Shown in pieces: positions 26,301-35,298 of a stretch of DNA of 64,000 nucleotides; positions within the stretch are counted from its first letter, which is position 1; each line of letters starts with the position of its first letter. Both the position numbers and the translations under genes were made by a program. Below the pieces are notes generated by a model, which made no database searches, was not told where the DNA came from, and was given only the letters and a program-made list of their open reading frames with translations. The stretch is from PALSA-607 sp963737705 (GTDB lineage Bacteria; Actinomycetota; Actinomycetes; Acidothermales; Acidothermaceae). The DNA lies in the NCBI GenBank assembly GCA_963737705.1, contig CAVTTP010000008.1, forward strand, positions 85,069 through 149,068, read 5' to 3'.

Positions 26301-28777
26301 TGACTGTGACGACGAATCCGCCGGCGGGCGCGAACCAGCCCGCCCGCACGGATCTCATCAACCTCACCGTTGACGGGTTCGAGATTTCCGTGCCGAAGGG
26401 CACGCTGGTTATTCGCGCGGCTGAGTTTGTCGGCATCCAGGTGCCACGCTTCTGCGAGCACCCGCTGCTCGATCCGGTCGGTGCCTGCCGTCAGTGCCTG
26501 GTCGAGGTCGAGGGCCAGAAGAAGCCGATGGCGTCGTGCACGACCACGGTCACCGAAGGCATGGTCGTCAAGACGCAGTACACCTCGGCGGTGGCGGAGA
26601 AGGCGCAGAACGGCGTCATCGAGTTGCTGCTCGTCAACCACCCGCTCGACTGTCCGGTGTGCGACAAGGGCGGCGAGTGTCCGCTGCAGAACCAGACGAT
26701 GACGAACGGTTACTCCGAATCGCGATTCCGCGACGTGAAGCGCACCTACCCCAAGCCGATTGCGATCTCGGCGCAGGTGCTTCTCGACCGCGAACGCTGC
26801 GTGCTGTGCACGCGCTGCACCAGGTTCGCGCAACAGATCGCCGGCGATCCGTTCATCGAGATGCTTGAGCGCTCTGCACTCGAGCAGGTCGCGGTCTACG
26901 AAGACCAGCCGTTCAACTCCTACTTCTCCGGCAACACCGTGCAGATCTGCCCGGTTGGCGCACTGACCGGTACGCAGTACCGGTTCAGGGCCAGGCCGTT
27001 CGACCTCGTGTCGTCGCCGAGCATCTGTGAGCACTGCGCGTCGGGCTGTCAGCAGCGCAACGACCACCGCAGGGGCAAGATGCTGCGACGCTTGGCTGGT
27101 GTCGATCCGCAGGTGAACGAGGAGTGGAACTGCGACAAGGGTCGGTGGGCTTTCAGCTACGCCACCGCAGACGACCGGCTCGACACTCCTCTCGTGCGCG
27201 ACAGCGACGGCGAACTGGTTCCCACGTCATGGCCAGAGGCGTTGCGCGCTGCCGCAGCGGGTCTCGCCGCAGCACGTAACGGCGCCGGTGTCGGCGTGCT
27301 TGTCGGGGGTCGCATGACCGTCGAGGACGCATACGCCTACGCGAAGTTCGCGCGCGTCGCGCTCGGCACGAACGACATTGACTTCAGGGCACGTGTGCAC
27401 TCCGACGAAGAGCTCGCATTCTTGGGCTCGCACGTTGCCGGTCGCTTCCTCGACGTGACGTACGACGACCTCGAAGCGGCGTCGACGGTGCTGCTTGTTG
27501 GGCTCGAGCCCGAGGAAGAGTCGCCGATCATCTTCCTGCGGCTGCGCAAGGCCGCATTCAAGAAGCACGCCAAGATCGTGTCGATCGCACCCTTCGCGAC
27601 CCGCGGTCTCGACAAGATGCGTGGCCGCTTGATCGCGACCGTGCCGGGTGGCGAAGCGACCATGCTGCAAGTGCTCGCATCAGGTGAGACCGTTGAGGTG
27701 CCGCCTGGTGTCGACGCGAACGGTTGGTCGGAGCTGCTTACCGAAGTGGCGGCGGGCCTCGCGCTTCCGTCGAGCGTCATCCTGGTCGGCGAGCGTCTTG
27801 CGGGTGTGGCGGGTGGACTCACTGCGGTCGTTGCGTTGGCCGAAGCAACTGGCGCCAAGCTGGCCTGGGTGCCGCGTCGTGCTGGCGAGCGGGGTGCAAT
27901 CGAGGCGGGCGCACTCCCCAACCTGTTGCCCGGCGGTCGCGCCGTCACCGACAACGACGCGCGTGGTCAGGTGGGCGCGCACTGGGCGACCACCATCTCG
28001 GCCAAGCCGGGTCGTGACACCTCAGGCATTCTCGACGCCGCGTCGCGCGGTTCTTTGAGCGCACTCGTCGTTGGCGGTGTTGACCCCGACGACCTCCCCG
28101 ATCCAGCTGCGGCTCGGGCGGCCATCGACGCCGCCGACTTCGTGGTGAGCCTTGAGTTGCGGCGTACCGATGTCACTGATGCAGCCGACGTCGTCTTCCC
28201 TGTCGCAGCGGCAGTCGAAAAGGCCGGCACCTTCCTCGACTGGGAGGGCCGCTCGCGTCCCTTCGAGGCCTCGCTTACAGACGGAGGACAGCTGCTCGAT
28301 CTCGAAGTACTCGATGCACTGGCCGATGCACTCGACGTCCATCTTGGATTGCCTGATCTGCGCACCGCTCGGGCCGAGCTCGAAGCGCTCGGTACACGTC
28401 CTGGTGGGGTCGGGGCTCCGGCATCGAAGCCAGGGCCACCCGCAAAACTCAGTGCAGGTCGAGCAGTCCTTGCGACGTGGCACGAGTTGCTCGATGCAGG
28501 CAGCCTGCAAGATGCAACCCCATACCTGGCTGCCACCGCCAAGCCGTTGCGCGCCCGATTGTCACCCGCGAGCGCGCGGGCGCTTGGTGTCGCCGATGGC
28601 GCGCCAGTGACGATCCGTGCTGCGAAGGGTGGTCCGGCGATCACGCTTGACCTGCTCATCACTGCAATGCCGGACGGCGTGGTGTGGGTGCCCACCCGGT
28701 CAGTTGGCAGCGAGGTGCACCGTACCCTCGGTGTCGGCGCCGGCGCGGTCGTCAGTCTCGAAGGGGGCTCCCGGTGA
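26300..28777 (+). CDS. nuoG: NADH-quinone oxidoreductase subunit G
   Basis: 825-residue iron-sulfur subunit. The N-terminal ferredoxin part has ligands in PRFCEHPLLDPVGACRQCLVE, then HPLDCPVCDKGGECPLQ and RCVLCTRCTRF. The extra N7 cluster motif is also complete: CEHCASGC with a fourth Cys in EEWNCDKGRW, as in E. coli and Thermus. A degenerate molybdopterin-oxidoreductase-like domain fills the C-terminal two thirds. Antisense frames of several hundred codons over this gene are shadows caused by GC bias. Confidence 0.96.
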   Translation: MTVTTNPPAGANQPARTDLINLTVDGFEISVPKGTLVIRAAEFVGIQVPRFCEHPLLDPVGACRQCLVEVEGQKKPMASCTTTVTEGMVVKTQYTSAVAEKAQNGVIELLLVNHPLDCPVCDKGGECPLQNQTMTNGYSESRFRDVKRTYPKPIAISAQVLLDRERCVLCTRCTRFAQQIAGDPFIEMLERSALEQVAVYEDQPFNSYFSGNTVQICPVGALTGTQYRFRARPFDLVSSPSICEHCASGCQQRNDHRRGKMLRRLAGVDPQVNEEWNCDKGRWAFSYATADDRLDTPLVRDSDGELVPTSWPEALRAAAAGLAAARNGAGVGVLVGGRMTVEDAYAYAKFARVALGTNDIDFRARVHSDEELAFLGSHVAGRFLDVTYDDLEAASTVLLVGLEPEEESPIIFLRLRKAAFKKHAKIVSIAPFATRGLDKMRGRLIATVPGGEATMLQVLASGETVEVPPGVDANGWSELLTEVAAGLALPSSVILVGERLAGVAGGLTAVVALAEATGAKLAWVPRRAGERGAIEAGALPNLLPGGRAVTDNDARGQVGAHWATTISAKPGRDTSGILDAASRGSLSALVVGGVDPDDLPDPAAARAAIDAADFVVSLELRRTDVTDAADVVFPVAAAVEKAGTFLDWEGRSRPFEASLTDGGQLLDLEVLDALADALDVHLGLPDLRTARAELEALGTRPGGVGAPASKPGPPAKLSAGRAVLATWHELLDAGSLQDATPYLAATAKPLRARLSPASARALGVADGAPVTIRAAKGGPAITLDLLITAMPDGVVWVPTRSVGSEVHRTLGVGAGAVVSLEGGSR

Positions 28778-30162
28778 TGTCGCATGCAGTAGCGACCCAA
28801 CTGGTTACGGCCGCGTTCGTCTCGCCTGACCACCGTGACTTGTGGTGGCTGATCATCCTCAAGACCGTCGTGGTGTTCGCATTCTTGATGGTCATGACGC
28901 TGTTCATGATCTGGGCCGAGCGTCGTGTGGTTGCGCGCATGCAGCAGCGCCTTGGCCCGAACCGGGTGGGCCCGTTCGGTCTCCTGCAAGGGCTCGCCGA
29001 CGGCATCAAGCTTGCGCTCAAGGAAGACCTCATCCCCAGCGCGGCCGATCGGATCGTGTTCATCATCGCGCCGATCATCTCGGCGATCCCAGCCTTCATG
29101 GCGTTCGCCGTGATCCCGTTCGGCCCGACCGTTTCCATTTTTGGTCAGCACACGAACCTGCAGCTCACCGACCTGCCAGTTGCGGTGCTCTTCGTACTCG
29201 CGATGAGCTCGATGGGCATCTACGGCATCGTGCTCGCGGGTTGGTCGAGCGGCTCGACGTACCCGTTGCTTGGCGGTGTGCGCTCGGCAGCCCAGATGAT
29301 CAGCTACGAAGTGGCGATGGGGCTGTCGTTCGTCGGCGTCTTCATCCAGTCCGGATCGTTGTCGACGTCTGAGATCGTCGCCGCACAACAGCAGCGGTGG
29401 TTCTGTCTCACCGCGTCGGTCTCTTTCCTGATCTACGCGGTCGCGATGGTCGGCGAAACCAACCGGGCGCCGTTCGACCTGCCCGAGGCCGAGGGCGAGC
29501 TCGTCGGCGGATTCCACACCGAGTACACCTCGCTGAAGTTCGCGCTCTTCTTCCTCGCCGAATACATCAACATGGTCACGGTCTCGGCACTCATGACCAC
29601 CCTGTTCCTCGGCGGCTGGCGAGCACCGTGGGGTGTCGTCTCGGTGTGGCACGGCGCCAACACGGGTTGGTGGCCGATGCTCTGGTTCTTCATCAAGCTG
29701 TTCATCGTCTTGTTCTGTTTCATCTGGTTGCGCGGAACGCTGCCGCGGCTGCGCTACGACCAGTTCATGAAGCTCGGCTGGAAGGTGCTGATCCCGGCAA
29801 ACCTGCTGTGGATCATGGCCGAAGCGTCGATCAAGGTGCTCGACCACAAGCAGCTCATCTGGGGCATCGTGATTCTGGCGATCCTCGTGATCGCGGGTTC
29901 CTTCGTCTACGACAGCACAGATCAGAAGAAGCGACGAGAGCGCGAGGCCGAAGAAGAGCTCGAGGCTGCGGCGCCGTTTGACCCGTACGCCGGTGGGTTC
30001 CCAGTGCCGCCGATGCCCGGCCAGCATCTACCGTCGCGGCGTCCGGTGCCGATCATGGCAGGCAGCGTGGGTGACGCTGGCCGTGGCGCGCCCGAGGCTC
30101 CCGACGACCACGATGATGATTCACCCGGTGCTGGCGATTCCGGCGAGGTCATCGATGGCTAG
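28777..30162 (+). CDS. nuoH: NADH-quinone oxidoreductase subunit H
   Basis: Membrane subunit linking the peripheral arm to the proton pumps, 461 residues from the ATG at 28777, which lies 9 bases after AAGGGGG; a GTG at 28774 is also possible. It has the conserved loop ERRVVARMQQRLGPNRVGPFGLLQGLADGIKL (about residues 50-80) and the quinone-tunnel acids in GETNRAPFDLPEAEGELVGG. About 65 residues of Pro/Gly/Asp-rich cytosolic tail follow the last helix, an actinobacterial extension. It overlaps nuoI by eight bases. Confidence 0.96.
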   Translation: MSHAVATQLVTAAFVSPDHRDLWWLIILKTVVVFAFLMVMTLFMIWAERRVVARMQQRLGPNRVGPFGLLQGLADGIKLALKEDLIPSAADRIVFIIAPIISAIPAFMAFAVIPFGPTVSIFGQHTNLQLTDLPVAVLFVLAMSSMGIYGIVLAGWSSGSTYPLLGGVRSAAQMISYEVAMGLSFVGVFIQSGSLSTSEIVAAQQQRWFCLTASVSFLIYAVAMVGETNRAPFDLPEAEGELVGGFHTEYTSLKFALFFLAEYINMVTVSALMTTLFLGGWRAPWGVVSVWHGANTGWWPMLWFFIKLFIVLFCFIWLRGTLPRLRYDQFMKLGWKVLIPANLLWIMAEASIKVLDHKQLIWGIVILAILVIAGSFVYDSTDQKKRREREAEEELEAAAPFDPYAGGFPVPPMPGQHLPSRRPVPIMAGSVGDAGRGAPEAPDDHDDDSPGAGDSGEVIDG

Positions 30163-30700
30163 TTTCTTCGGCCCAGTCAAGGGTTTCGGTGTCACCTTCG
30201 CCACGATGTTCAAGCCGGTGAACACCGAGCTGTATCCAGAACAGAAGAAAGTCACCATGCCGCGCTTTCACGGGCGGCACGTGCTCAACAGGCATCCCGA
30301 TGGTCTGGAGAAGTGTGTCGGTTGCGAGTTGTGCGCGTGGGCGTGTCCGGCCGACGCGATCTACGTGGAGGGTGCCGACAACACCGACGAGGAGCGTTTC
30401 TCTCCCGGTGAGCGTTACGGCCGCGTCTACCAGATCAACTACTTGCGGTGCATTTTGTGCGGCCTCTGCATCGAGGCGTGCCCAACGCGGGCGCTGACGA
30501 TGAGCAACGAGTTCGAGATGGCCGACGACAACCGCGCTGACCTGATCTTCACGAAGGAGCAGCTGCTCGCGCCATTGGCTCCCGGCATGGAGTTGCCACC
30601 GCATCCGATGCGGTTGGCCGACGCCAAGGACTACTACCGCGGGACGCCGGCGGCGCACGTGATGATCGGTGATGGCGACACCGGGGGGGTGAAGGACTAG
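30155..30700 (+). CDS. nuoI: NADH-quinone oxidoreductase subunit I
   Basis: 181-residue 8Fe ferredoxin-like subunit carrying clusters N6a and N6b, with motifs CVGCELCAWACP and CILCGLCIEACP. The ATG at 30155 lies inside the nuoH end; a longer frame starting at 29978 reads through the nuoH tail and is rejected. Its stop codon shares a base with the GTG start of nuoJ. Confidence 0.97.
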   Translation: MASFFGPVKGFGVTFATMFKPVNTELYPEQKKVTMPRFHGRHVLNRHPDGLEKCVGCELCAWACPADAIYVEGADNTDEERFSPGERYGRVYQINYLRCILCGLCIEACPTRALTMSNEFEMADDNRADLIFTKEQLLAPLAPGMELPPHPMRLADAKDYYRGTPAAHVMIGDGDTGGVKD

Positions 30701-31524
30701 TGCCTGCGGTCATCCTCGCGGCGAACAGCATGCACAGTGGCGGCCCGGAGACGGCGGTCTTCTGGATCTTCGCGCCACTCGCGGTGCTGGCAGCCCTCGG
30801 CATGGTGTTTTCGCGTAATACCGTCCACGGCGCGCTGTTGCTCGGTGGCGTGATGTTGTCGCTGGCGGTTTTCTACGCGGCCGAAGACGCGCCGTTCCTC
30901 GCGTTCGTGCAGGTCATCGTCTACACCGGCGCGGTAATGATGCTGTTCTTGTTCGTCCTCATGTTGATCGGGGTCGACACCCGCGAGAGCTTGGTTGAGA
31001 CGCTGCGCGGGCAACGGTTGGCAGCCGGTGTCGCCGGTCTCGGCTTCCTGCTGCTGCTGTTCGCCGGGATTCGCCAGGCTGCGATCACCAGCAGTGCCGG
31101 GTTGTCAGCAGCGAACAACCCGCCCGACGCCCAGGGCAATGCGGTCGCGGGTCAGGGCAACATCTTCGAGATCGCGAGCCTGCTCTTCACCCGCTACATC
31201 TTCGCTTTCGAGGTAACCAGCGCCCTGCTGATTACCGCCGCACTCGGCGCCATGGTGTTGGCGCACCGTGAACCACACGAGCCCAAGCGTGGCCAGCGCG
31301 AGCAGATGCGCGACCGGTTCAAGATCGGCACCCATCCAACGCCGCTACCTGGACCCGGTGTGTACGCACGGCACAACGCGGTCGACACTCCTGCGTTGCT
31401 GCCCGACGGGAGTCCATCGGAGCTGAGCGTGCCGCCCGCCGTCGAGGAGTTGCGTCTCGAGCGCGGCCGCAACCCGCAACCCGCCGAACTCGGCGGCCCG
31501 CCATCAGGGACGAGGCAGTCATGA
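30700..31524 (+). CDS. nuoJ: NADH-quinone oxidoreductase subunit J
   Basis: 274-residue membrane subunit with five hydrophobic helices in the first 195 residues, including the pi-bulge helix region YTGAVMMLFLFVLMLIGVD. The cytosolic tail of about 75 residues is Arg/Pro-rich and absent from E. coli NuoJ, but usual in actinobacteria. It overlaps nuoK by ATGA. Confidence 0.95.
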   Translation: MPAVILAANSMHSGGPETAVFWIFAPLAVLAALGMVFSRNTVHGALLLGGVMLSLAVFYAAEDAPFLAFVQVIVYTGAVMMLFLFVLMLIGVDTRESLVETLRGQRLAAGVAGLGFLLLLFAGIRQAAITSSAGLSAANNPPDAQGNAVAGQGNIFEIASLLFTRYIFAFEVTSALLITAALGAMVLAHREPHEPKRGQREQMRDRFKIGTHPTPLPGPGVYARHNAVDTPALLPDGSPSELSVPPAVEELRLERGRNPQPAELGGPPSGTRQS

Positions 31525-31820
31525 GCCCGACCTATTACCTCTACCTGTCCGCGATCCTGTTCACGATCGGATCGCTCGGTGTGCTGCTTCGGCGCAACGC
31601 CATCGTGGTGTTCATGTGCGTCGAGCTCATGCTCAACGCGGGCAACCTCGCCCTTGTCACGTTCTCTCGCATCAACGGTGACCTGAACGGCCAGATCATG
31701 GCGTTCTTCGTCATGGTCGTAGCGGCGGCTGAAGTCGTCGTCGGACTTGCGATCATCGTGTCCGTGTACCGTACCCGCCGGTCGGCTTCGGTCGACGATG
31801 CCAGTCTCCTGAAATACTGA
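31521..31820 (+). CDS. nuoK: NADH-quinone oxidoreductase subunit K
   Basis: 99-residue, three-helix MrpC-like subunit. The buried glutamates of the proton path are seen in VVFMCVELMLNAGNL and VAAAEVVVGLAI. Length and helix spacing are normal. Confidence 0.97.
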   Translation: MSPTYYLYLSAILFTIGSLGVLLRRNAIVVFMCVELMLNAGNLALVTFSRINGDLNGQIMAFFVMVVAAAEVVVGLAIIVSVYRTRRSASVDDASLLKY

Positions 31821-31830
31821 TGAGGACTCC

Positions 31831-33747
31831 TTGAGCGTCGAGGCAACGCCTTTCACCGCTGCCAGCGGTGCCTTCTCAGGTACCTGGTTGCTCGTCGGCA
31901 TCCCGCTTTTCAGCGCGCTCATCTTGCTTGTCGGCGGCCGTCGCACCAACAAATGGGGCCACTACTTGGGCGTTGCTGCCCCACTGGCTTCGTTCGTGCT
32001 TGCCGTCGTGTTCTTCTTCGACCTGATCGGAAAGAGCGGTGCTGATCGCCGGATCGACGATCATCTCTTCAGCTGGGTGCCGGTCGCGGGCTTTCAGGCA
32101 AACGCGAACTTCCTCATAGACCCGCTGTCGATCTGCTTCGTGTTGCTCATCACCGGCGTCGGCTCGCTGATTCACATCTACTCGATCGGCTACATGGCGA
32201 ACGATCCCGAGCGCCGGCGATTTTTCGCCTATCTCAACTTCTTCGTCGCCGCGATGCTGTTGCTGGTACTCGGTGACAACTTCGTGGCTCTCTACGTCGG
32301 TTGGGAAGGCGTCGGCGTCGCGTCGTATCTGCTCATCGGCTTCTGGTCGTACAAGCCGTCGGCCGCGACCGCCGCAAAGAAGGCGTTCGTGGTGAACCGA
32401 ATCGGCGACTTCGGTCTGTCGATCGCCATCATGGTGATGTTCACGACGTTCGGCAGCTTCAGTTTTGCCGACGTCGCCGCCGGGGCACCGCATGCGTCGA
32501 AGGCGACGATGACCGCCATCGGGCTGCTGCTCCTGCTCGGCGCATGCGGCAAGTCGGCCCAGGTCCCGCTGCAGTCGTGGCTCGGCGACGCGATGGAAGG
32601 TCCGACGCCGGTCTCCGCGCTGATCCACGCCGCGACCATGGTCACCGCTGGCGTCTACTTGATCGCGCGGTCGAACTTCATCTTCGACGTGTCGCCAAAC
32701 GCCAGGCTAGCGGTGGCGATCGTCGGTACCGTGACGCTCGTTTTTGGTGCGATCGTTGGTTGCGCGAAGGACGACATCAAGAAGGCGCTCGCTGCGTCAA
32801 CGATGAGCCAGATCGGCTACATGATGCTGGCCGTCGGTCTCGGCCCGGCTGGCTATGCGTTTGGCATCGCCCACCTGCTCACGCACGGCTTCTTCAAGGC
32901 GGGGCTGTTCCTTGGTGCCGGCTCGGTCATGCATGGCATGAACGACGAGGTCGATATGCGCCGCTACGGCGGCCTGCGCAAGTACATGCCCTTCACGTTC
33001 ATCACGTTCGGGCTCGGCTACCTGGCGATCATCGGCTTCCCGGGACTCGCCGGCTGGTTCACCAAGGACGCGATCATCGAGGCGGCGTTCCACAAGGGGG
33101 GCACGTCAGGTGCGATCTTTGGGGCCTGCGCATTGGCAGCGGCTGGCTTGACCGCCTTCTACATGACGCGCGTGATGTTGATGACGTTCTTCGGTGAGAA
33201 GCGATGGGCCGACGATGCGCACCCGCATGAGTCGCCGGGTGTCATGGTCGTGCCGATGTGGATCCTCGCCATCGGTTCCGTCGGCGGCGGCTACGCACTG
33301 ATTCTCAGCGGCCGGCTTGCGAAGTTCCTCGCCGTCGTCGTGCCGCGGCCCGCCGACATCGCGTTCAAGCCCATCGGAGTGATCGGCCTGGGTACTGCCG
33401 GGGTCGTCCTCCTCGGCGTTGTCGGAGCTTGGTATATGTACGGTCGGCGTCCCGTTCCTGTCGTGGCACCCGTCGGCAGTCCACTTACGGTCGCTGCCCG
33501 GCACGACTTGCTCGCTGATGCCTTCAACGAATCGGTCTTCATGCGGCCCGGTCAGTACTTGACCCGACTGCTGGTGTACTTCGACAACCGCGGCATCGAC
33601 GGCTTCGTGAACGGCTTTGCCGCGTTCGTCGGCGGGACGTCGAGCCGGTTCCGTCGGTTCCAAACCGGGTTCGTACGGTCGTACGCGCTGTCGATGTTCG
33701 GCGGCGTCGTACTCGTACTCGCCACTCTCTTACTGGTCAGGGGCTGA
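31831..33747 (+). CDS. nuoL: NADH-quinone oxidoreductase subunit L
   Basis: 638-residue antiporter-like subunit, the most distal proton pump, with a lateral helix near the C-terminus. The conserved glutamate helix (ALYVGWEGVGVASYLLIGFW), the lysine helix (LLLLGACGKSAQVPLQSWLGDAMEGPTPVSALIHAATMV, about residues 225-265) and the discontinuous helix are all visible. The start is a TTG at 31831 preceded by TGAGGACTCC. Confidence 0.96.
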   Translation: MSVEATPFTAASGAFSGTWLLVGIPLFSALILLVGGRRTNKWGHYLGVAAPLASFVLAVVFFFDLIGKSGADRRIDDHLFSWVPVAGFQANANFLIDPLSICFVLLITGVGSLIHIYSIGYMANDPERRRFFAYLNFFVAAMLLLVLGDNFVALYVGWEGVGVASYLLIGFWSYKPSAATAAKKAFVVNRIGDFGLSIAIMVMFTTFGSFSFADVAAGAPHASKATMTAIGLLLLLGACGKSAQVPLQSWLGDAMEGPTPVSALIHAATMVTAGVYLIARSNFIFDVSPNARLAVAIVGTVTLVFGAIVGCAKDDIKKALAASTMSQIGYMMLAVGLGPAGYAFGIAHLLTHGFFKAGLFLGAGSVMHGMNDEVDMRRYGGLRKYMPFTFITFGLGYLAIIGFPGLAGWFTKDAIIEAAFHKGGTSGAIFGACALAAAGLTAFYMTRVMLMTFFGEKRWADDAHPHESPGVMVVPMWILAIGSVGGGYALILSGRLAKFLAVVVPRPADIAFKPIGVIGLGTAGVVLLGVVGAWYMYGRRPVPVVAPVGSPLTVAARHDLLADAFNESVFMRPGQYLTRLLVYFDNRGIDGFVNGFAAFVGGTSSRFRRFQTGFVRSYALSMFGGVVLVLATLLLVRG

Positions 33748-33753
33748 GTCGCG

Positions 33754-35298
33754 ATGAGTTTCCCCTGGCTCACAGTGATCGGCGTCATCCCGCTCGTCGG
33801 CGCGGGTGTCGTCGCGGCGATGCCGGCCACCAACGTGGCGCTGCTGAAGAAGGTCGCCCTCGGCGTGTCTCTGGTCACGCTGGCCATGACCATCGCGATG
33901 GCCACCCAGTATGCGCCGCACGGCGATCGCTTCCAGTTCAACCAGAGCACCAGCTGGATCCCGGCGTTTGGCATCCATTACGCGGTGGGCATCGACGGCA
34001 TCGCGCTCGTGCTCATCTTGATGACTGCTGTGCTGTGGCCGGTCGTCATTCTCGCGTCGTGGCACGAATGCGAGACCACGAAGCGCAGTGTGAAGACCTA
34101 CCTCGGGCTTCTCGTCTCAATGGAGACGCTTCTGATCGGCGTATTCGCCGCCACTGACGTCTTTTTGTTCTACGTGTTCTTCGAAGCAATGCTCATTCCG
34201 ATGTACTTCATCATCGGCGCTGCCGGAACGCCGCGGTCCTCATACGCGGCACTCAAGTTCTTGCTGTACAGCCTGTTCGGCGGCCTCATGATGCTGGCTG
34301 CAGTGATCGGGCTCTACGTTCTCGGCGGGCACACGTTCCTGTATTCGTCGCTGCAGCACATGCATCTGGGCGTCAACGACGAGCGCTGGCTGTTCCTGGG
34401 CTTCTTCGTAGCGTTCGCCGTCAAGGCGCCGCTATGGCCGTTCCACACGTGGCTTCCTGACGCCGCCGCGGAGTCGCCGGTCGGTGGCACGGTGTTGCTG
34501 GTCGGCGTCCTCGACAAGGTTGGCACCTTCGGCTTCCTGCGCTACTGCCTCGACCTTTTCCCGAACGCTTCGCATTGGTTCACGCCGACGGTACTGACGC
34601 TCGCGGTGATCGGGGTCCTGTACGGCGCCTTACAAGCCATCGGTCAAAAAGACATCCTCCGACTCATGGCGTACGTGTCGGTTTCGCACTTCGGCCTGAT
34701 CACCTTGGGGATCTTCGCGTTCACCAGTCAAGGGCAGACCGGTGCGACGTTGTACATGGTCAACCACGGGTTCTCGACCGGTGCGCTGTTGCTCGTCGTC
34801 GGCTTCATGATTTCGCGTCGCAAGTCACGCGGTATCAACGACTTCGGCGGCATGCAGAAGGTGACGCCTATCCTGGCCGGCACCTTCCTGGTCGCGTGCC
34901 TGTCTGGCCTTGCGCTGCCCGGCCTGAGTACTTTCGTCAGCGAATTCCTTGTGCTGGTCGGCACGTTCACGCGCTACAAGGTGGCTGCAACCTTCGGTAC
35001 GGCGGGCATCGTGCTGGCCGCGCTTTACATGTTGATCCTCTACCAGCGCACGATGACGGGCCCGGTCTCGCCGGCCGTCGAGGGCAGCCACGATCTGTCA
35101 CTTCGGGAGAAGTGGGTCATTGCTCCGGTGGTGGCGATCATCGTGGTGCTCGGGTTCTATCCGCGGCCGCTTCTTAACGTGATCACCCCGGCGGTCAGCG
35201 CGACGCTGCATCAGACCGGCAACACGGACCCAGTGCCTCCCGTGCCACTCGCCGCGGTCGCGGCGACACCGTCGAAGTCATCGGGAGGCTCTGGGTGA
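33754..35298 (+). CDS. nuoM: NADH-quinone oxidoreductase subunit M
   Basis: 514-residue antiporter-like proton-pumping subunit. The conserved glutamate is in FYVFFEAMLIPMYFIIG and the channel lysine in FAVKAPLWPFHTWLPDAAAESP; the SHFGLITLGIFAF and NHGFSTGALLLVVG helices also match. A short low-complexity tail follows the last helix. It is coupled to nuoN by a GTGA overlap. Confidence 0.96.
   Translation: MSFPWLTVIGVIPLVGAGVVAAMPATNVALLKKVALGVSLVTLAMTIAMATQYAPHGDRFQFNQSTSWIPAFGIHYAVGIDGIALVLILMTAVLWPVVILASWHECETTKRSVKTYLGLLVSMETLLIGVFAATDVFLFYVFFEAMLIPMYFIIGAAGTPRSSYAALKFLLYSLFGGLMMLAAVIGLYVLGGHTFLYSSLQHMHLGVNDERWLFLGFFVAFAVKAPLWPFHTWLPDAAAESPVGGTVLLVGVLDKVGTFGFLRYCLDLFPNASHWFTPTVLTLAVIGVLYGALQAIGQKDILRLMAYVSVSHFGLITLGIFAFTSQGQTGATLYMVNHGFSTGALLLVVGFMISRRKSRGINDFGGMQKVTPILAGTFLVACLSGLALPGLSTFVSEFLVLVGTFTRYKVAATFGTAGIVLAALYMLILYQRTMTGPVSPAVEGSHDLSLREKWVIAPVVAIIVVLGFYPRPLLNVITPAVSATLHQTGNTDPVPPVPLAAVAATPSKSSGGSG

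Noticed and set aside
27967..30027. 686-codon open frame on the minus strand
   Set aside because: Lies opposite nuoG and nuoH. The His/Asp/Arg/Glu-rich composition is that of a GC-bias shadow frame.
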